Below the pieces are notes generated by a model, which was given only the letters and a program-made list of their open reading frames with translations, did no database searches and was not told where the DNA came from. A program made the translations under genes and the position numbers. This document shows, piece by piece, positions 39,601 through 51,081 of a stretch of 64,000 nt of DNA. The stretch is from Sipunculus nudus (taxonomy: Eukaryota > Annelida > Sipuncula > Golfingiida > Sipunculidae), in assembly GCA_026874595.1 (NCBI GenBank), contig CM049315.1, positions 11,718,664 to 11,782,663 of the forward strand. Reading direction: 5' to 3'. The number at the start of each line of letters is the position of its first letter. Positions within the stretch are counted from its first letter, which is position 1.

Positions 39601-42600
39601 AAACCATCCTTGTCAAACAAAACACATATAATGTCTGAAAGGTAAGTACATGTGAATGGAAAAAAGCCCCTTTTGTTTCTAAACTACACCTTTACAAATA
39701 TTGCTAAACATAAAAGACAGCAGTTAGTACAGATTATATAGATACAGTACTATCATACAGCTTATCATTAGTATGACCACTATGTTAATGTTCACAGTTA
39801 GCCAAAGAGGGAGATTCCAGGATACAGAGATCCCATAAACCACCTGTAACACTCAAGACACTAGTACATAACATGTATTAATAGAGAAAGCAGCTCATGC
39901 ATTATAAGATGGAATGGTTAGATATCAGTCAGTAACATCATACCATAAAAAAACTTCTAGGTCAAACTCTTAATTTACTGATCCATTTTTTTCAAGTTTT
40001 TAATGGTAAAATTATATGTAGAGCAATGATACAACTTGGAATTCACAGGTTTTAAATTATTATGAATCTAATGACAAAAGAGTCCAAATGAAAAATGTAC
40101 ACAAAAAACATGGCACAGTTTCCCTTTTAGCTCAGGTACTGCGTTTGAGTCCAAAATGGTCTCCTGGCAGCGACATGTCTAATTGTCACACATCAAACTG
40201 GTCACACCGGCCTGACGTAACCCACCTCCAGAATGTTCCATAGTGATGGACTGATGATCAGTTATAATCTATGATCTGGGGTTGATCCAAATGATCCAAT
40301 GACTGATCTTGCAGTGCCCTGATGGATCGCAAGTTTTTCCACTTAACTTAGACTCTGTGATGAGGAAACGTGTGCTTCTATATGCATTATGCAAGAAACT
40401 AGAGAAACGTCTGCATTGACTTAAAAAAATTTATTCCTAAGTTACTATATAGACATGTAGTCTATCCAATAATGACATTATTAGCCTGAATGTAGCCAAA
40501 GCCTTTAGATATATAAGTTGAGATGATGTACCATTCTATATATGGTCAGAAAGTTCACACTTCTAAGCAACCAATTACTTCTGATTATCAGTCAACAGAG
40601 GTCAACCAATTTTTACTGATGAAGGATCATGAAATCACAACTGATTCCCAGCAATAATGTACCACAATTACACCAGTATGAAGCAGAATGGCTAAGCAGA
40701 CTTAAATGTATCTTTCAGAATTAAAAATAAATTGTCCATGAAGTAAAGCTGCAAAGAATAATTTGTTCATAGCATTTTCTTTATAATCACTCATACCCAT
40801 ACCAAGACATTGTTTAGTTTGAAAGGGAGGAAATACATGTCAAATACTGACCCATATTAAGGCTTAATATATATATCTACTACATCAGAGAAGACCATCA
40901 TGGTTGTTATCATAGGGCAACAATATTTAAATATCAGTGTACAATACAAAACCATGTATGAAATTAAACAGCATGGTGATTTGTCAAAGTGTTCAATAAC
41001 ATATATCTGGAAATGATACAGTAGAACTGCCAGTATATATATATTACGCCTTGGTTGGGGTCAGAAAATACAAGGGCATGTGCCCAATCCCACAGTCCAT
41101 TATTCACATACACTGATATATAACACATACATTAGTCTGAAATAAGAAGATAAAGTGAGTTAAAGTGTACACTTGGGGGCCACAGAGACAGTACAGAAGC
41201 AATATGGTGACAAAATAATACTCCTACCCCAACACGAGAGTGATGTTGATTAGTGGGTCAACATTTTTCCATTATTTATTTTCTGATTATTGCAAAAGAG
41301 GAATTTTATTATGGAAATCAATAACCATAAGCATGGATTTAGTTCATGCACATTTTACATGTTTAAAATTCCACAGGTAATTTCAGGCATTCTATGGACT
41401 CCAAAAAGTGAAACCAAATCAGTTATCAGGACTGTGTCAAGAAAATCACTGCTGTAATGCAGAATTTGTAAAAAAACTTGATATAATTTTGCTTTTAACA
41501 ATTATAAACTGCAGGCATGGAATTGTTGTGAATCCAAGCTCATGCTAATATTCACTGTTATTACATGCAGCAAACAAAGATACCACATTGCTGTACCGAG
41601 CACATGGGTAGCAATTTAGCATACCATATTTCTAAAAACATCCCATTGTCACCCATGTTTGTTACATGTACTCTGTAACCCCTGCAGGTCAGTAAGTGCA
41701 GTCAGCAGCAGATGTGAAAGGCATGCCATGCAAAGACAGCAAGAGACCACGTGGACATATCAACACATCTCTGTACCTAGAACTGATCAGACCCTGGCAT
41801 GAGCTGCTGTCACGCCGCCGAGCAGAGACTGTTGTTGTCCGGCAAGCTCTATCTGAAGCCCTGGAAAAACAAACATCCCATGGAATGAATCACATTTCAT
41901 GAAACTTAGCAGGGTAGTATATACACACAAGCAGCACTGCTGAAAACCTTAAGTTGCCATTTAGGCTCAGAACAGTGCAGACTCCTTTATATATCAAGAG
42001 CAAGCAAAACATGGCTTAAGTACTCACAAAACGGCTAAATAACCAGTTAACTCTAGCTACAAGTTATTAACTTGAACAGTCAACAGGGATCAAACAGTGA
42101 ATACAGCATGTCTCCTTATCAGCTAGAGTGAGATATACTCCAGGGCATAAACATTCCTTATATCATATTGCCATGGTAAATATCTGGCCGAGTTAATAAT
42201 ACACATTAAAATGACAGCACATCAAAGTATTAAATTAACTTGAAAGCAATCTACCATCTGGTATAAGACATGATAACTCATTTAATTAAAATCTCAGAAA
42301 TGAGATAATCATTAACCTGAAAGAGGAGGTCAACATCTACTATATCTACAAAATCAGTGTTATGGGTCCATTTAAAACTTGAGCAGGACCTGACACTTAT
42401 TCTCCTGTTTTGATGTTGGAGATTTTGTTATATAATCACACAGGCTATTAAAGTCACTGATCAGTAACAGTTGCTTAAAACCCTGTGGTCACATGGATAT
42501 CTATAAATAACTGAGCGTTAAAGGAAACTCAGGAAGTCTTGTGATTTTCTATGAAATATATCCCGTTCAAACCTGGCACAAACTAAGCTGTTGCATGCAG

Positions 42601-45600
42601 ACAAATTCGACAGTAGCAGTTTTGCTGAACACTTATATAATTAACTCCATTTATTACCAGTGTCCCTGATGATTTCAAGGACCTGTGTTCACAGCTATAG
42701 AACATATAAGGCAATAATGAAACTGCAACTGTACCAGTCAGTGTCAGTCACAGATGTAAAAAGAAAAGACACATATTTGTTTACATTGTCTAATACTACA
42801 ATCATCTGTGTAAAAGTATACCATCAAAATACACCCATCCTCTACCAGCTGATTTTTTTATATCTATTCTTTTGTGCCATCTTGTAAATGGCAAAACCTG
42901 AGTGAGAACATAATTACATTTGTCTGAACTTCTGACCATTAAGGATACACATAATAAAGATGGGAGTTACAACACCTCTAGACCTCTGTATATATTTTCT
43001 TTCTTTTAATTGAACAGTGCTTACAGGAAAACAGTTTATTCATAATTATTAAATATTTAAAAATAGACAGAGAGATGGAAAAACAAAGCAAATCACTTTG
43101 ATTCCGATTCTACTGAGGCATGAAAATAATGAACAAATGTTTGCATTAAATCTTCATTTTTTTCTTATTTCATCAATTTTTTTTCAAATTTATTAAGTTC
43201 AATATACATTTACGGTATAACATATATATCTGAATATTTGTTTATTCACCATTCTAAACTGCATCAGCAATCATAGCTAATTTGGTCGGGTAACATGCAC
43301 ACAGATACATTTATTTTTTTTTTATAAAATATAGTTTTTAAAATTTACAGACAATAAATATCTGAAAATAACACTCAATTCAGAATTGCACCTTTATTTA
43401 TCCATGAATTGGCCCATATTATATTATCAAATTAGGCTTACTGATGGATTTAATTACATGTTCATTCACTTAAATCATTTAAAAGGAAATAAATTTCTTT
43501 AAAAATGCTACCACAACATGGCATCTTCTGGATTACTCTTTGAATTACAATTTCAAGAAAAGTTTCGTACACTGGAGTGGAAACAGCTTTACAATTAAAG
43601 AATTATAGTTCAAGCAATAACAACTAGACTCACAATTAACAGGCGTCTTCCTCTACTGGCAGGGGAACTGTATGTTCAAGATGAAATTTCTGAGATGAAA
43701 TGTTTGGCTGAAAATGCATCCACATCTTTTTAAAGATGTGTCCTGTGACCTTGACCTTTGACCTCATGATCCCAAAATCAATTTGGGTCTTCCTTTTCCA
43801 ATGGGACATATACAAGTCAAGTTTGAAATCCATACATCAATAAAAGCAGGAATCATCATTCAGAAACTAATTTTTGGACAGATGGCTCCTGTGACCTTCA
43901 CCTTTGACCTTGTGACCTCAAAATTGATAGGGGTCTTCCTCTATTGGCAGATGAACTATATGTGCAAGATGAAAGGTCTGAGATGAAATGTTTGGCTGAA
44001 AATGCATCCGAAATCAAAACATCAATTAAAGCAGGAATTATCATCCAGAAACTAATTTTTGACAGATATCTCCTGTGGCCTTGACCTTTGACCCCAAAAT
44101 TGATATGGATCATCCACTATTGGCAAGTGAGCTATATATTCAAGATTGAAGACCTGGGATGAAAGTTTGGCTTAAAATGCATCCACAGTATCTTTTAAGA
44201 TGCAAGTCCAGTGATCTTGACCTTTGACCTCATGACCCTAGAACCTATAGGGTTCTTACTTTAGTGGTGGGCCATACATAAGTCACATTTAAAATCCATA
44301 TGGCTATCACCACTGGAGATATCATAAGAGGTGTGTGATTTTCACCAAATATGGACACATTTAAGGTCAAGGCCACTCTCATGGTAAAGGTCATGACCCA
44401 AATGTAAATATACCTCATCCCATAACCCTTCTCTCTACATGTGCATAATATGAAAGAAATCTGTCCATTAGTTTTTGACTTATAATGCTTACAGTACTGT
44501 CAAGTGGCAATTATGGGGGTATTAAAAGGCGTAAAAACAAGAAAAGGATAATAGGTGGCGCCACCAGTTTCTGGAATATCACAAGGCTATCCAAGATCTT
44601 CGGTCAGCTAGATTTTTGGACAAGTCCATGCAAGCTTACTTGAGATATTTAAGAGTATGTGTTATTTTCAGCAAAAATGGACCTATTCAAGGTCAAGGTC
44701 ACTCTCCTAGCATAGGTCATGACCCCATTTTAAATAGGCTTCGTCCACTAATCTATATCTATACAAATGTAAAGTTTGAAAAAGATCAGTGAAATATTTT
44801 TTGAGTTATCCCACTCTCAAGGTTTTTCTGCGGAGGCAGGACCGCCGTGAAACCATAGTATCCCGACTTTGTCTGGGGATACAATTATTGCAATACACTT
44901 GGGGGGGGGGGGGGGGGATGTGACATGAGAATCACTGAACACCTGTGATAGCAGGGGTCCTGACCAGTATTGCATCACTAATAAGGTTACCTAGGCAGGG
45001 CTGCAGTGACCACAAGTGGGCAGCCAGGATCTTGACAATGCAAATGAATACAACAGAGCCTCTGAAGAAAGCTCCAATAACTAGCCTATTTTTTTAGCTT
45101 TTATTTTCAAAAATCAGAATTTAACAGATTAAATCCTTATGTGCACCTGCTGTGAAAATTAAATCAAATGTACTTGCAGGAAAAAAGTGCCAAGGGCAAA
45201 GTTGGTCAACATTTAAGGTACTGATTTTATATTTTACTAATAACTTAGTTTGGGCCCATAACTTTTACAAATAATGTAATAGTGAACTTAATTTTGGCAT
45301 GTACACAGGATCTATATATGGGAATATTTATGGTAAACATGAAGAAATACAGATGTGTAGTTTTGATATTAGGCAGTCCTGAAGTGTGATAATAGGATTT
45401 TAATAGGAAATTGAGGTTTTTCCTTAAGGGGCCTTTACACAGAATGGCGACCTTTATTGCGACCATGTGCGACCACACAGGTTCACAAAATTTACCAGGT
45501 CCTCGCTGGAGGCTCAAAGAAGGCAGAATGGTTGCCTAGGTCTTTCAAAGGTGGTACACAGGAGATTCAGACTTCCCCATGGACACCATGAATTTTTTAA

Positions 45601-47292
45601 CATGTTCAAAACAGTCACACAAAGGTTGCCTAGGGTGTTCAAAGGTGGCACAAAGGAAGTTCAAAGGAGGCACAAGTATCGCTGGAGCAATTACACAGAA
45701 ACAGGATTTTCTGTATTTAGGCAACCATTGAGTGTCCTGAACATTTTTCGGTTGCTCAAAGGTGGTACAAAGGTCGCAGCCCTGTGTAAAGGGGCTTTTA
45801 ATTTCTTGAGGGAAGAAGTCGCAGTGACCCAGTTTTGGGTTTGGTTAGAGATCTTGGGGACATCTAAAAGTATGACAAATTTTGGATTTGTAGGTCGAAT
45901 GGTTTCAAAATGTGCCAGTCTAATGGACAGACGGATGGACGACAGACAGTGGACCATAACTATAGCTCAGATGACTTATAGTCAGCTGAGCTAAAAATGA
46001 TATCACAAAAAGGATTCTTTTCTGGTTTGTTAAGCAAGTATAAACATGCATTAACTAACTGCATGTGTAAATTCATAAGGGCAGGTTAAGCTTCTAATGC
46101 TATAGCTGCATGATGGGTGAAAGTATGTAGAAGCTGGCTGTAGCGGCAGTATAGATCTCGATCTTTTTGGGATGATCGACTTGAATGGGAGTGGTTTAAG
46201 GGTTAAAGTAAAGCAAGTCTGTAGCCTTCAAAAGCCATTAATAAACTTGTGGAAAGGTCAATTGGTTTATTTCACTGGTATCAGACTTCAACCTATTTGA
46301 AATTATTAAATGTCTCTGTTGATCAAGGTATTCAATGCAGGCAATGATGATCTTGTTTAATACAATCACAAAGATATAATATTAACTTAAGTTATAAATT
46401 CAAAATTAACTATTTTATTAAGTAGGTGACTTAATTCACTGGAGAGTTCTTTTCAAGTTAGCAGTTGTAAGATGTAGGCCTATCAGCTGATTATATAAGA
46501 GATAAAGCTGATACATTAATATAATAGTTATCAATTCTGCACCAGTCAGTGCTTAAAACGACATGGACAGATGAAGGAAAGTATATATATATCATTTGTT
46601 TTTATATAAATGTTTTCTTTTTTTTACAAACTAATAAAATTTATCTGTAGATTTAATAAGGATTACAGAATAGCCAAATAATATCACATTACTGTGTTAT
46701 CTATTTTTAAACATTTAAATCTTAACTTCTTCCAATTCCCTTGCCTTAAGTTTTTTGCATAACTGCAAGTGTTTGGTGGTTTACTGTAGAAGTGCATCTT
46801 TTGTTAGTGAGGTTTTAATTTTTTGCACTTTAAGCGGGAGCTAGAGTTGCCCAAAATTAAGAACACGCGTACGTTATTTCATACAACCTATAGACAACTT
46901 AAGAACCTCTTTCCAATGACTTTGAAGCAAGACGGAGAGTCAGCCACGATTGTTGTCAGCTCTGTTTCTTGTTCAAACATAGGGGGCTGCTTTTAGTCAG
47001 TGATCACAGTTGTTATGTTTCAAAAATTTAATACAAAATAAATTACATGCACATGCTGATTTGAGCGAAAATTCAAACAGTGCTAATGCTGTAAAATGAA
47101 AAAAGCAGGAAAATTCAGACATGTCAAATTAACCACTTCCACAGTATTATTCCTAATTCAAGAGACTTGGCTGAAGACCTGTCATTATGAGAGGATTATG
47201 GTTTACCCATTTTGGTCTGAATAATTCCATATAAACCATATTTATAAGCCTACCTGAAGAGGGGTCATCTGTGAGAAGAGTCTGACAATCAT
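27918..47292 (-). CDS. NIPA2-like: NIPA-family magnesium transporter, whole gene (six coding exons)
   Basis: Six exons join with GT-AG junctions and consistent phases into a protein of about 394 residues: 47254-47292, 33201-33396, 32068-32124, 30052-30142, 29284-29444 and 27918-28558. The NIPA family are nine-pass membrane proteins that move Mg2+ across the plasma membrane and endosomes. Family hallmarks are visible: FKKKGLL after the first membrane segment, [43 protein letters not shown], and [16 protein letters not shown] followed by SAILFKEW. Length fits NIPA/NIPAL proteins (roughly 330-470 residues). The N-terminal 45 residues carry four N-glycosylation sequons, as expected of an extracellular tail. 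Resemblance from memory is to NIPA2 and NIPAL members with NIPA1-like patches, so the exact orthologue is uncertain. Intron 1 is about 13.9 kb and intron 3 holds a complete Helentron-like element. A readthrough extension may follow the stop. Confidence 0.93.
29284..29444 (-). CDS. NIPA2-like: NIPA-like gene, exon 5
   Basis: A 161-bp exon between AATATTACAG and the donor CCCAA|GTGAGT. It encodes [20 protein letters not shown], then a membrane segment ([16 protein letters not shown]) and an acidic loop ending in KLIDP. LNERLN.LGKIGC and GSTV.VIH.PKE match NIPA1/2. The final A joins TG of exon 6 to make ATG (methionine). Confidence 0.92.
30052..30142 (-). CDS. NIPA2-like: NIPA-like gene, exon 4
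   Basis: A 91-bp exon encodes [19 protein letters not shown] and then [10 protein letters not shown]. The acceptor is TTCAAACAG and the donor GTCAG|GTGGGT. The [19 protein letters not shown] stretch is the most recognisable signature of the NIPA family and forms membrane segment 3 and the following loop. Both edges fall inside codons (phase 1 in, phase 2 out) and agree with exons 3 and 5. Confidence 0.93.
30326..31789 (-). mobile_element. Complete Helentron-like element (H2) in NIPA-like intron 3
   Basis: 1464 bp, opposite in orientation to H6. On the minus strand it starts TTGTATCCGCC and ends GGTATTCTAG before T. The subterminal inverted copy is slightly diverged (TTTTGGTAGATACA) and the hairpin arms are TAGTCG and a partial partner. 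The body contains GGTGGCGCCACC repeats and the recurring phrase GAGATATGAGTGATTTTA. Confidence 0.82.
32068..32124 (-). CDS. NIPA2-like: NIPA-like gene, exon 3
   Basis: A 57-bp exon between ATCTTGACAG and the donor CTCA|GTAAGT. It encodes [19 protein letters not shown], with the first glycine and the following methionine split across junctions. [10 protein letters not shown] is near-identical to vertebrate NIPA2 as remembered. It is too short to appear as a standalone reading frame and was found by reading between the neighbouring exons. Confidence 0.9.
33201..33396 (-). CDS. NIPA2-like: NIPA-like gene, exon 2 (extracellular tail and first membrane segment)
   Basis: The acceptor is TTTTTGCAG|CCA and the donor GCAG|GTAAGT, the exon ending in phase 1. 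It encodes the sequons NFT, NQT, NFT and NMT (about residues 19, 22, 25 and 33), then [20 protein letters not shown], the first membrane segment, and the basic family motif FKKKGLLKL. Methionines at MTG and MEEEKLG are alternative starts if exon 1 is not used. Confidence 0.9.
33583..33669. repeat. (TA)n microsatellite in NIPA-like intron 1
   Basis: About 87 bases of alternating T/A with a few TG interruptions, 180 bases upstream of exon 2. Confidence 0.9.
34681..34880. repeat. Minisatellite of about 19-20 bp containing TGATGTCA
   Basis: The unit TCACTGTGATGTCATAGAA is repeated with drift; TGATGTCA occurs seven times in 200 bases. Two further units appear at about 35509-35552. Confidence 0.75.
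34881..37605. other. NIPA-like intron 1, no gene recognised
   Basis: AT-rich intronic DNA with short poly-C and CA/TA tracts (for example 36810-36850). Open frames are short and unconvincing. Confidence 0.5.
37606..39025 (-). mobile_element. Complete Helentron-like element (H3) in NIPA-like intron 1
   Basis: About 1420 bp. On the minus strand the ends are TTGTATCTGCC and CCGTATTCTAG before T. The right-end hairpin (TAGTCGCTTGTTGACTA) is nearly perfect and is preceded by a diverged inverted copy of the left terminus. The internal array is of the same type as in H2 and H6, with several decayed GGTGGCGCCACC copies. Confidence 0.8.
39026..42999. other. NIPA-like intron 1, no established gene; one GC-richer island near 41690-41880
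   Basis: Mostly AT-rich. At 41696-41902 a plus-strand frame of 68 codons ([20 protein letters not shown] and on) lies in locally GC-richer DNA with a CTGCAG|GTCAGTAAG context before it. It is not recognised; see findings. Confidence 0.4.
43624..44884 (-). mobile_element. Helentron-like element of a second subfamily (H4) with nuclear-receptor-like half sites
   Basis: 1261 bp. On the minus strand it begins TTGTATCCCCAGACAAAGTC with a terminal hairpin like the others and ends GAGTCTAG before T. The inverted copy and hairpin near the right end are not recognisable, so termination is less certain than for H2/H3/H6. The body consists of about 150-bp repeats containing TGACCTTGACCTTTGACCTC, plus one GGTGGCGCCACC near 44551. 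It interrupts another dispersed repeat at 43000-45995. Confidence 0.7.
45428..45797. mobile_element. TTAA-flanked MITE (piggyBac-like)
   Basis: A 370-bp element with inverted ends GGGGCCTTTACACAG and CTGTGTAAAGGGGCTT, flanked on both sides by TTAA (45424-45427 and 45798-45801). Paralogous copies of the host repeat show the uninterrupted site TTTCCTTAATTTC (about 18913) with a single TTAA. TTAA duplication is the piggyBac signature. No transposase is encoded. Confidence 0.75.
47254..47292 (-). CDS. NIPA2-like: NIPA-like gene, predicted first coding exon
   Basis: Thirteen codons, [13 protein letters not shown], end at a good donor (CTTCAG|GTAGGC) in phase 0, which matches the phase-0 acceptor of the next exon at 33396. 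The reading frame is open upstream as far as an in-frame TAG, and the first in-frame ATG after it is at 47292; a second ATG at 47268 gives a start eight codons shorter. The exon is inferred from splice signals and phase only, because the N-terminus of this family is not conserved. Translation could instead begin at a methionine inside the next exon ([10 protein letters not shown]). Confidence 0.5.
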
Positions 47293-47382
47293 TTCAGATA
47301 TATCACCTCTGACCCGGTCTAGCCGTTGGACAGGATTCAATGCCAACTACACGTTCGTCACTGATTCTAACGTTATCGATAG

Positions 47383-47398
47383 TGATAAGCCACGCCCC
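47383..47398 (-). promoter_or_regulatory. GATA plus KLF/Sp-like sites upstream of the NIPA-like gene
   Basis: The plus strand reads GTGATAAGC immediately followed by CACGCCCC, a GATA-type site abutting a CACGCCC (KLF/Sp) site, about 100 bases upstream of the predicted start codon. No TATA box was picked out. This is a motif match only. Confidence 0.22.
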
Positions 47399-48827
47399 TA
47401 CACTCACACTGGCCGGCCAGGTTAAATACTTCTGCTAGGACTCAATGGTCACAGTTTGGATGTGTTCATACTAGTGACCCACACACTGCGATATAACGGA
47501 ACTCTGACTCATACATCCACATGCCACCTGGTGCCGTCACCTGGTATCTAGGTGACTAATTAATCAACGATGGACTGTATCGCCAAATTGTGATAACCAT
47601 GCATCCACACATGACTCGCACATTCACTCACACGGGTCATAACCTGCAAGATGGATCGTCATACACAGATGTAATCAGCCATTTATATGTACCTGAAACA
47701 AACATGTGTCCTTTTTATATAATCGTTTATAACTGATTAGCGATCTATGAGTAAGGGCTCAAAGGTAGAACGATATGTATACATTGATTGCGATGGTCAG
47801 ACGGTGATACATACCATTGTGACGGGACCGCATAACTACTTAGCAATCACTTGCATCCGCAGGGTCTAGTGCAGTAATAAATATGATTTTACATATAAAT
47901 CTCAAGATATGTACCACATGATTTAAAGTTAACATTTTATAGATCTGAGGTAAATTTAACGTACAATAATTTATTTAATATGGCATAATACTATAGGATA
48001 GTCATTCACGTGACGTCAAAGGTCGATTGTAGAGAGTGTAGGATGGTCGGCATTAGATAGAGTACGGCTACTGTAGTCATGAATTAATAAGACCTTAAAT
48101 GACATCAGGTAGCCCATAGCGTAGTCTACGCGCAATAATATTAGAACAGTCGGGTAAACTTGTACTTCCGGGTAAAAGTTCATTGCAAGTAGTGTTTCGT
48201 ACTGGACACAAACCGTATAAAATCATAACAGAGCACGTCTGCAAATCTACGTTCTGAACGTTTTATCTTCTAAAATATATACAAAGGAACTGATCTTTTA
48301 AGTTTAACACATTTATCAAATAAAACTCACCTGAACCTTGTCTTCTGTATTTTATATATTTTATTTCGACATGATTCTTCGATCCGTACCACCTGTGAAT
48401 TGATCCCTTATATATTTATTTATTTATTATTATTAAGGTGCAACATGTAATATTCGTAATCAAAATAACACACATATGAGAAATTCACATCCAGCCTCAG
48501 AGGGCTTATGGAGCACCACTCACAGTTGACAATGTAAGCAACAATATAATATAATCAGCGAATTTGAGAGAAATTAAGTCATTAACGGTTGTCGTATGCA
48601 CACACAGCAAATAGTGCAGTTTCATTAACAATATCTGGACTACTTAGCAGATATCGTAGTTTTTCATTTGTTGTTATTGTATCAAAAATTTCCTCATAGT
48701 TTAATATTGCAATATCATACAGATGGGATCGCAGCATCGAGTGTTTTCACACTTTAAGAGAAAATGTGTGCTGCCCTATATAATTAAGGGCCTGCCGAAA
48801 GATTCCTGAAACTGAAGGCTATAATAA

Positions 48828-48865
48828 ATGTTATCTTATCTTATCTTATCTTATCTTATCTTATG
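48828..48865. repeat. (TTATC)n microsatellite
   Basis: About seven TTATC units following AATAAATG. The position after a non-coding block (48420-48830) suggests the tail of a retroposon, but the body was not recognised. Confidence 0.7.
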
Positions 48866-49230
48866 TAGATGCAAATGTCTTTAGAAATCGTGGGTTAAAG
48901 AATAAGTGTAGGGCAGTGATACTTATCACTGCTCGATCACATTTACTACACTTTACATTTCTGATTGATTAAAATTAATAATGATCGATAGTTTATTCAG
49001 CCTTCAGAAGAAGAGTACATAAAATTAACATGATGAAAGACAATATAATAAAAGCAATAAATGTTTTTATGTAATATTACTGCAACTATAATTTTGGTAA
49101 AATAATTATAAATACATTTATTAGATAACTGGGCATTTTAGTTTCGTAAGATATTTGAAAAGTGCACAATCTGAATTTTATCTAGTCTGATCAACTTAAC
49201 TGACAATACTTAACCGCAAACTTAAAGGAC

Positions 49231-49302
49231 TGGACTTTAATCTTCTTTGTCGCTTATTTTACTCATTGGACTTTAATCTTCTTTGTCGCTTATTTTACTC
49301 AT
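49231..49302. repeat. 36-bp tandem duplication
   Basis: TGGACTTTAATCTTCTTTGT plus CGCTTATTTTACTCAT occurs twice in perfect succession, suggesting a recent event. Confidence 0.85.
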
Positions 49303-50654
49303 TGGAATACATTACCAATTTATATATCATTTACTTGTGTGAATAAAATAGTCTCCAGCCAGCTAAAGATATCAGATGGTGGCATATAGCAATGTCTGCA
49401 TGTCAGGAAACATGCTGATCCTGAGGATACGTTCGAGTAACCACGCACATAAAAAACAAGTCCACCGAGTGCATCAATCTCTGTTAATATATACACACCC
49501 ACTGAATGAATAAATAAGCAAAGTACATACATATTCTATTTTACATGTTATATATAGACCTTAAGAAATTATAACGCAGTTATATTACATGTTAATTTCG
49601 ACCAAGTTTAATTGATCCAGCCCGTATGGACATGAGATGAAACAATTTACTAGGGAAAAAAATAGACTCGGAAAGTTACAATCAGTTACACATTTGAAAA
49701 AAAAAATAATCATAAACGTTTGCGTGCTTTTACTCTAAACAATGTATTTAAAAAATTGAAAATTAAGGGTGTAGGGCCTATTTATTTTCAAGTTCCTCTT
49801 ACATTCTGCAGCCTTCATTAAATAATTTATAATTAAATCAAATTAAACGTAAGAAATTAAATATATACCAATCAAGAAATAAATATATTCTACAAATTAT
49901 AAAATATGGCAGTAAATGTGGAATTTATATATTAACTTTGCAGTAATTTTGTTTAAAAATGTCTAGGGTCCACCATGTATTTTACAGTGTATATCGGTAC
50001 ACATTACGTGAAATATGCCACATGATATTATCGTGCTGATTCTAATTACCAGACCGAATGCTCGAGAATATATTCATTGAACAGTAAATGTTTGTTTCCA
50101 GGTCATATGAGTTTAACGAATTTTGCCAAGTTCAAAGCGTCTAACATTGAAAGTACGGTTACACTATTCCACGGATAGCGACGGTTTATTAGACTGATTC
50201 CTGCATCATACATCACCATCATATAAGGGAAAGGGCACCAGCTTACATTGCAGGAGATCTTTCTAAAAGCGAATACGCTCGCGGATCCATAACTATCCTC
50301 ACGTTACCCATGCAACGTGCGGATTACCAATAAATATGTTTACCCAAAAGTTTCAGCCTGCCTTGTTCTTTGTCTTGTCATTATATGTCGCCTTTCTAAG
50401 TTGATGATTACTGTATTATCATTTATTGTCATTTACTATCATTAATGGACCGGGAGCTATACCTTGGTCTGATAACCCCGGCTTCGTTATTTCAAGCTTA
50501 AGTACCTAGTTAATTAATTGTTAATGAATGTATTATTAATAACCTTTTCCAAGTTCCATGATATTTTTCTTGTAGCATCTTATCTGTGACTGCGTTACGC
50601 ATTGGCCCGCTTTATAATTATAAATGTTGACCGAACGCTTTGTGGGCCAATATA

Positions 50655-51081
50655 CTGTGGTTGGCTTCATATTCGCGAGGTTGAAATTTCGCGATTTTAA
50701 CCTTTTCACTGTTGCGCGAGGGTTCAATTTTCGCGATCTCATCACCCAATAGCCAACACAGAGTAAATCCATCATTTTATGAATTAAATATACGAAGTAA
50801 TATGTTCCCAAAATCGAGAAAAAAATGGACAGGGACCCGAGTGAATATGGAATAAGAAGACACCGATGTTTTTTGTTGGCAGTTAAAAACTATTATTTAT
50901 GATAACTATATATCTTAGGTTAAGGGTAACATGTATAGGATCAATTATTATTTGTAATATCAATCTTGAATTTCTTTTTGATGAGAGGGCTTCTAATTAA
51001 CGAAGGTTTTATTTTTGCGATAAATTCCCTTTCACGAACATCGCAAATTCGAAACCCTCGCGAACAAAAAGGCAACCACAG
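50655..51081. mobile_element. TA-flanked MITE with 28-bp inverted repeats
   Basis: Inverted ends CTGTGGTTGGCTTCATATTC and, at the right, GGCAACCACAG preceded by CCTCGCGAACAAAAA, flanked by TA on both sides. The arms extend about 28 bases with few mismatches. TA target duplication suggests a Tc1/mariner-type mobiliser. The interior contains phrases around TTCGCGAT and has no credible gene. Confidence 0.7.

Larger units (their letters stand above)
43000..45995 (+). repeat. Dispersed repeat ending CTGAGCTAAAAA (copy 2, interrupted)
   Basis: Matches the copy at 17555-19119 in order: a region with TGAACAAATGTTT, a poly-G tract, GGGCCCATAACTT, a GTCTGTCC-like oligo and the terminus TAGTCAGCTGAGCTAAAAA. 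It is split by H4 (43624-44884) and by a TTAA-flanked MITE (45428-45797). No open reading frame of note. Confidence 0.75.

Noticed and set aside
45467-45994. 175-codon plus-strand frame
   Set aside because: It begins inside the TTAA MITE and runs across its boundary into the host repeat, so it cannot be an ancestral gene.
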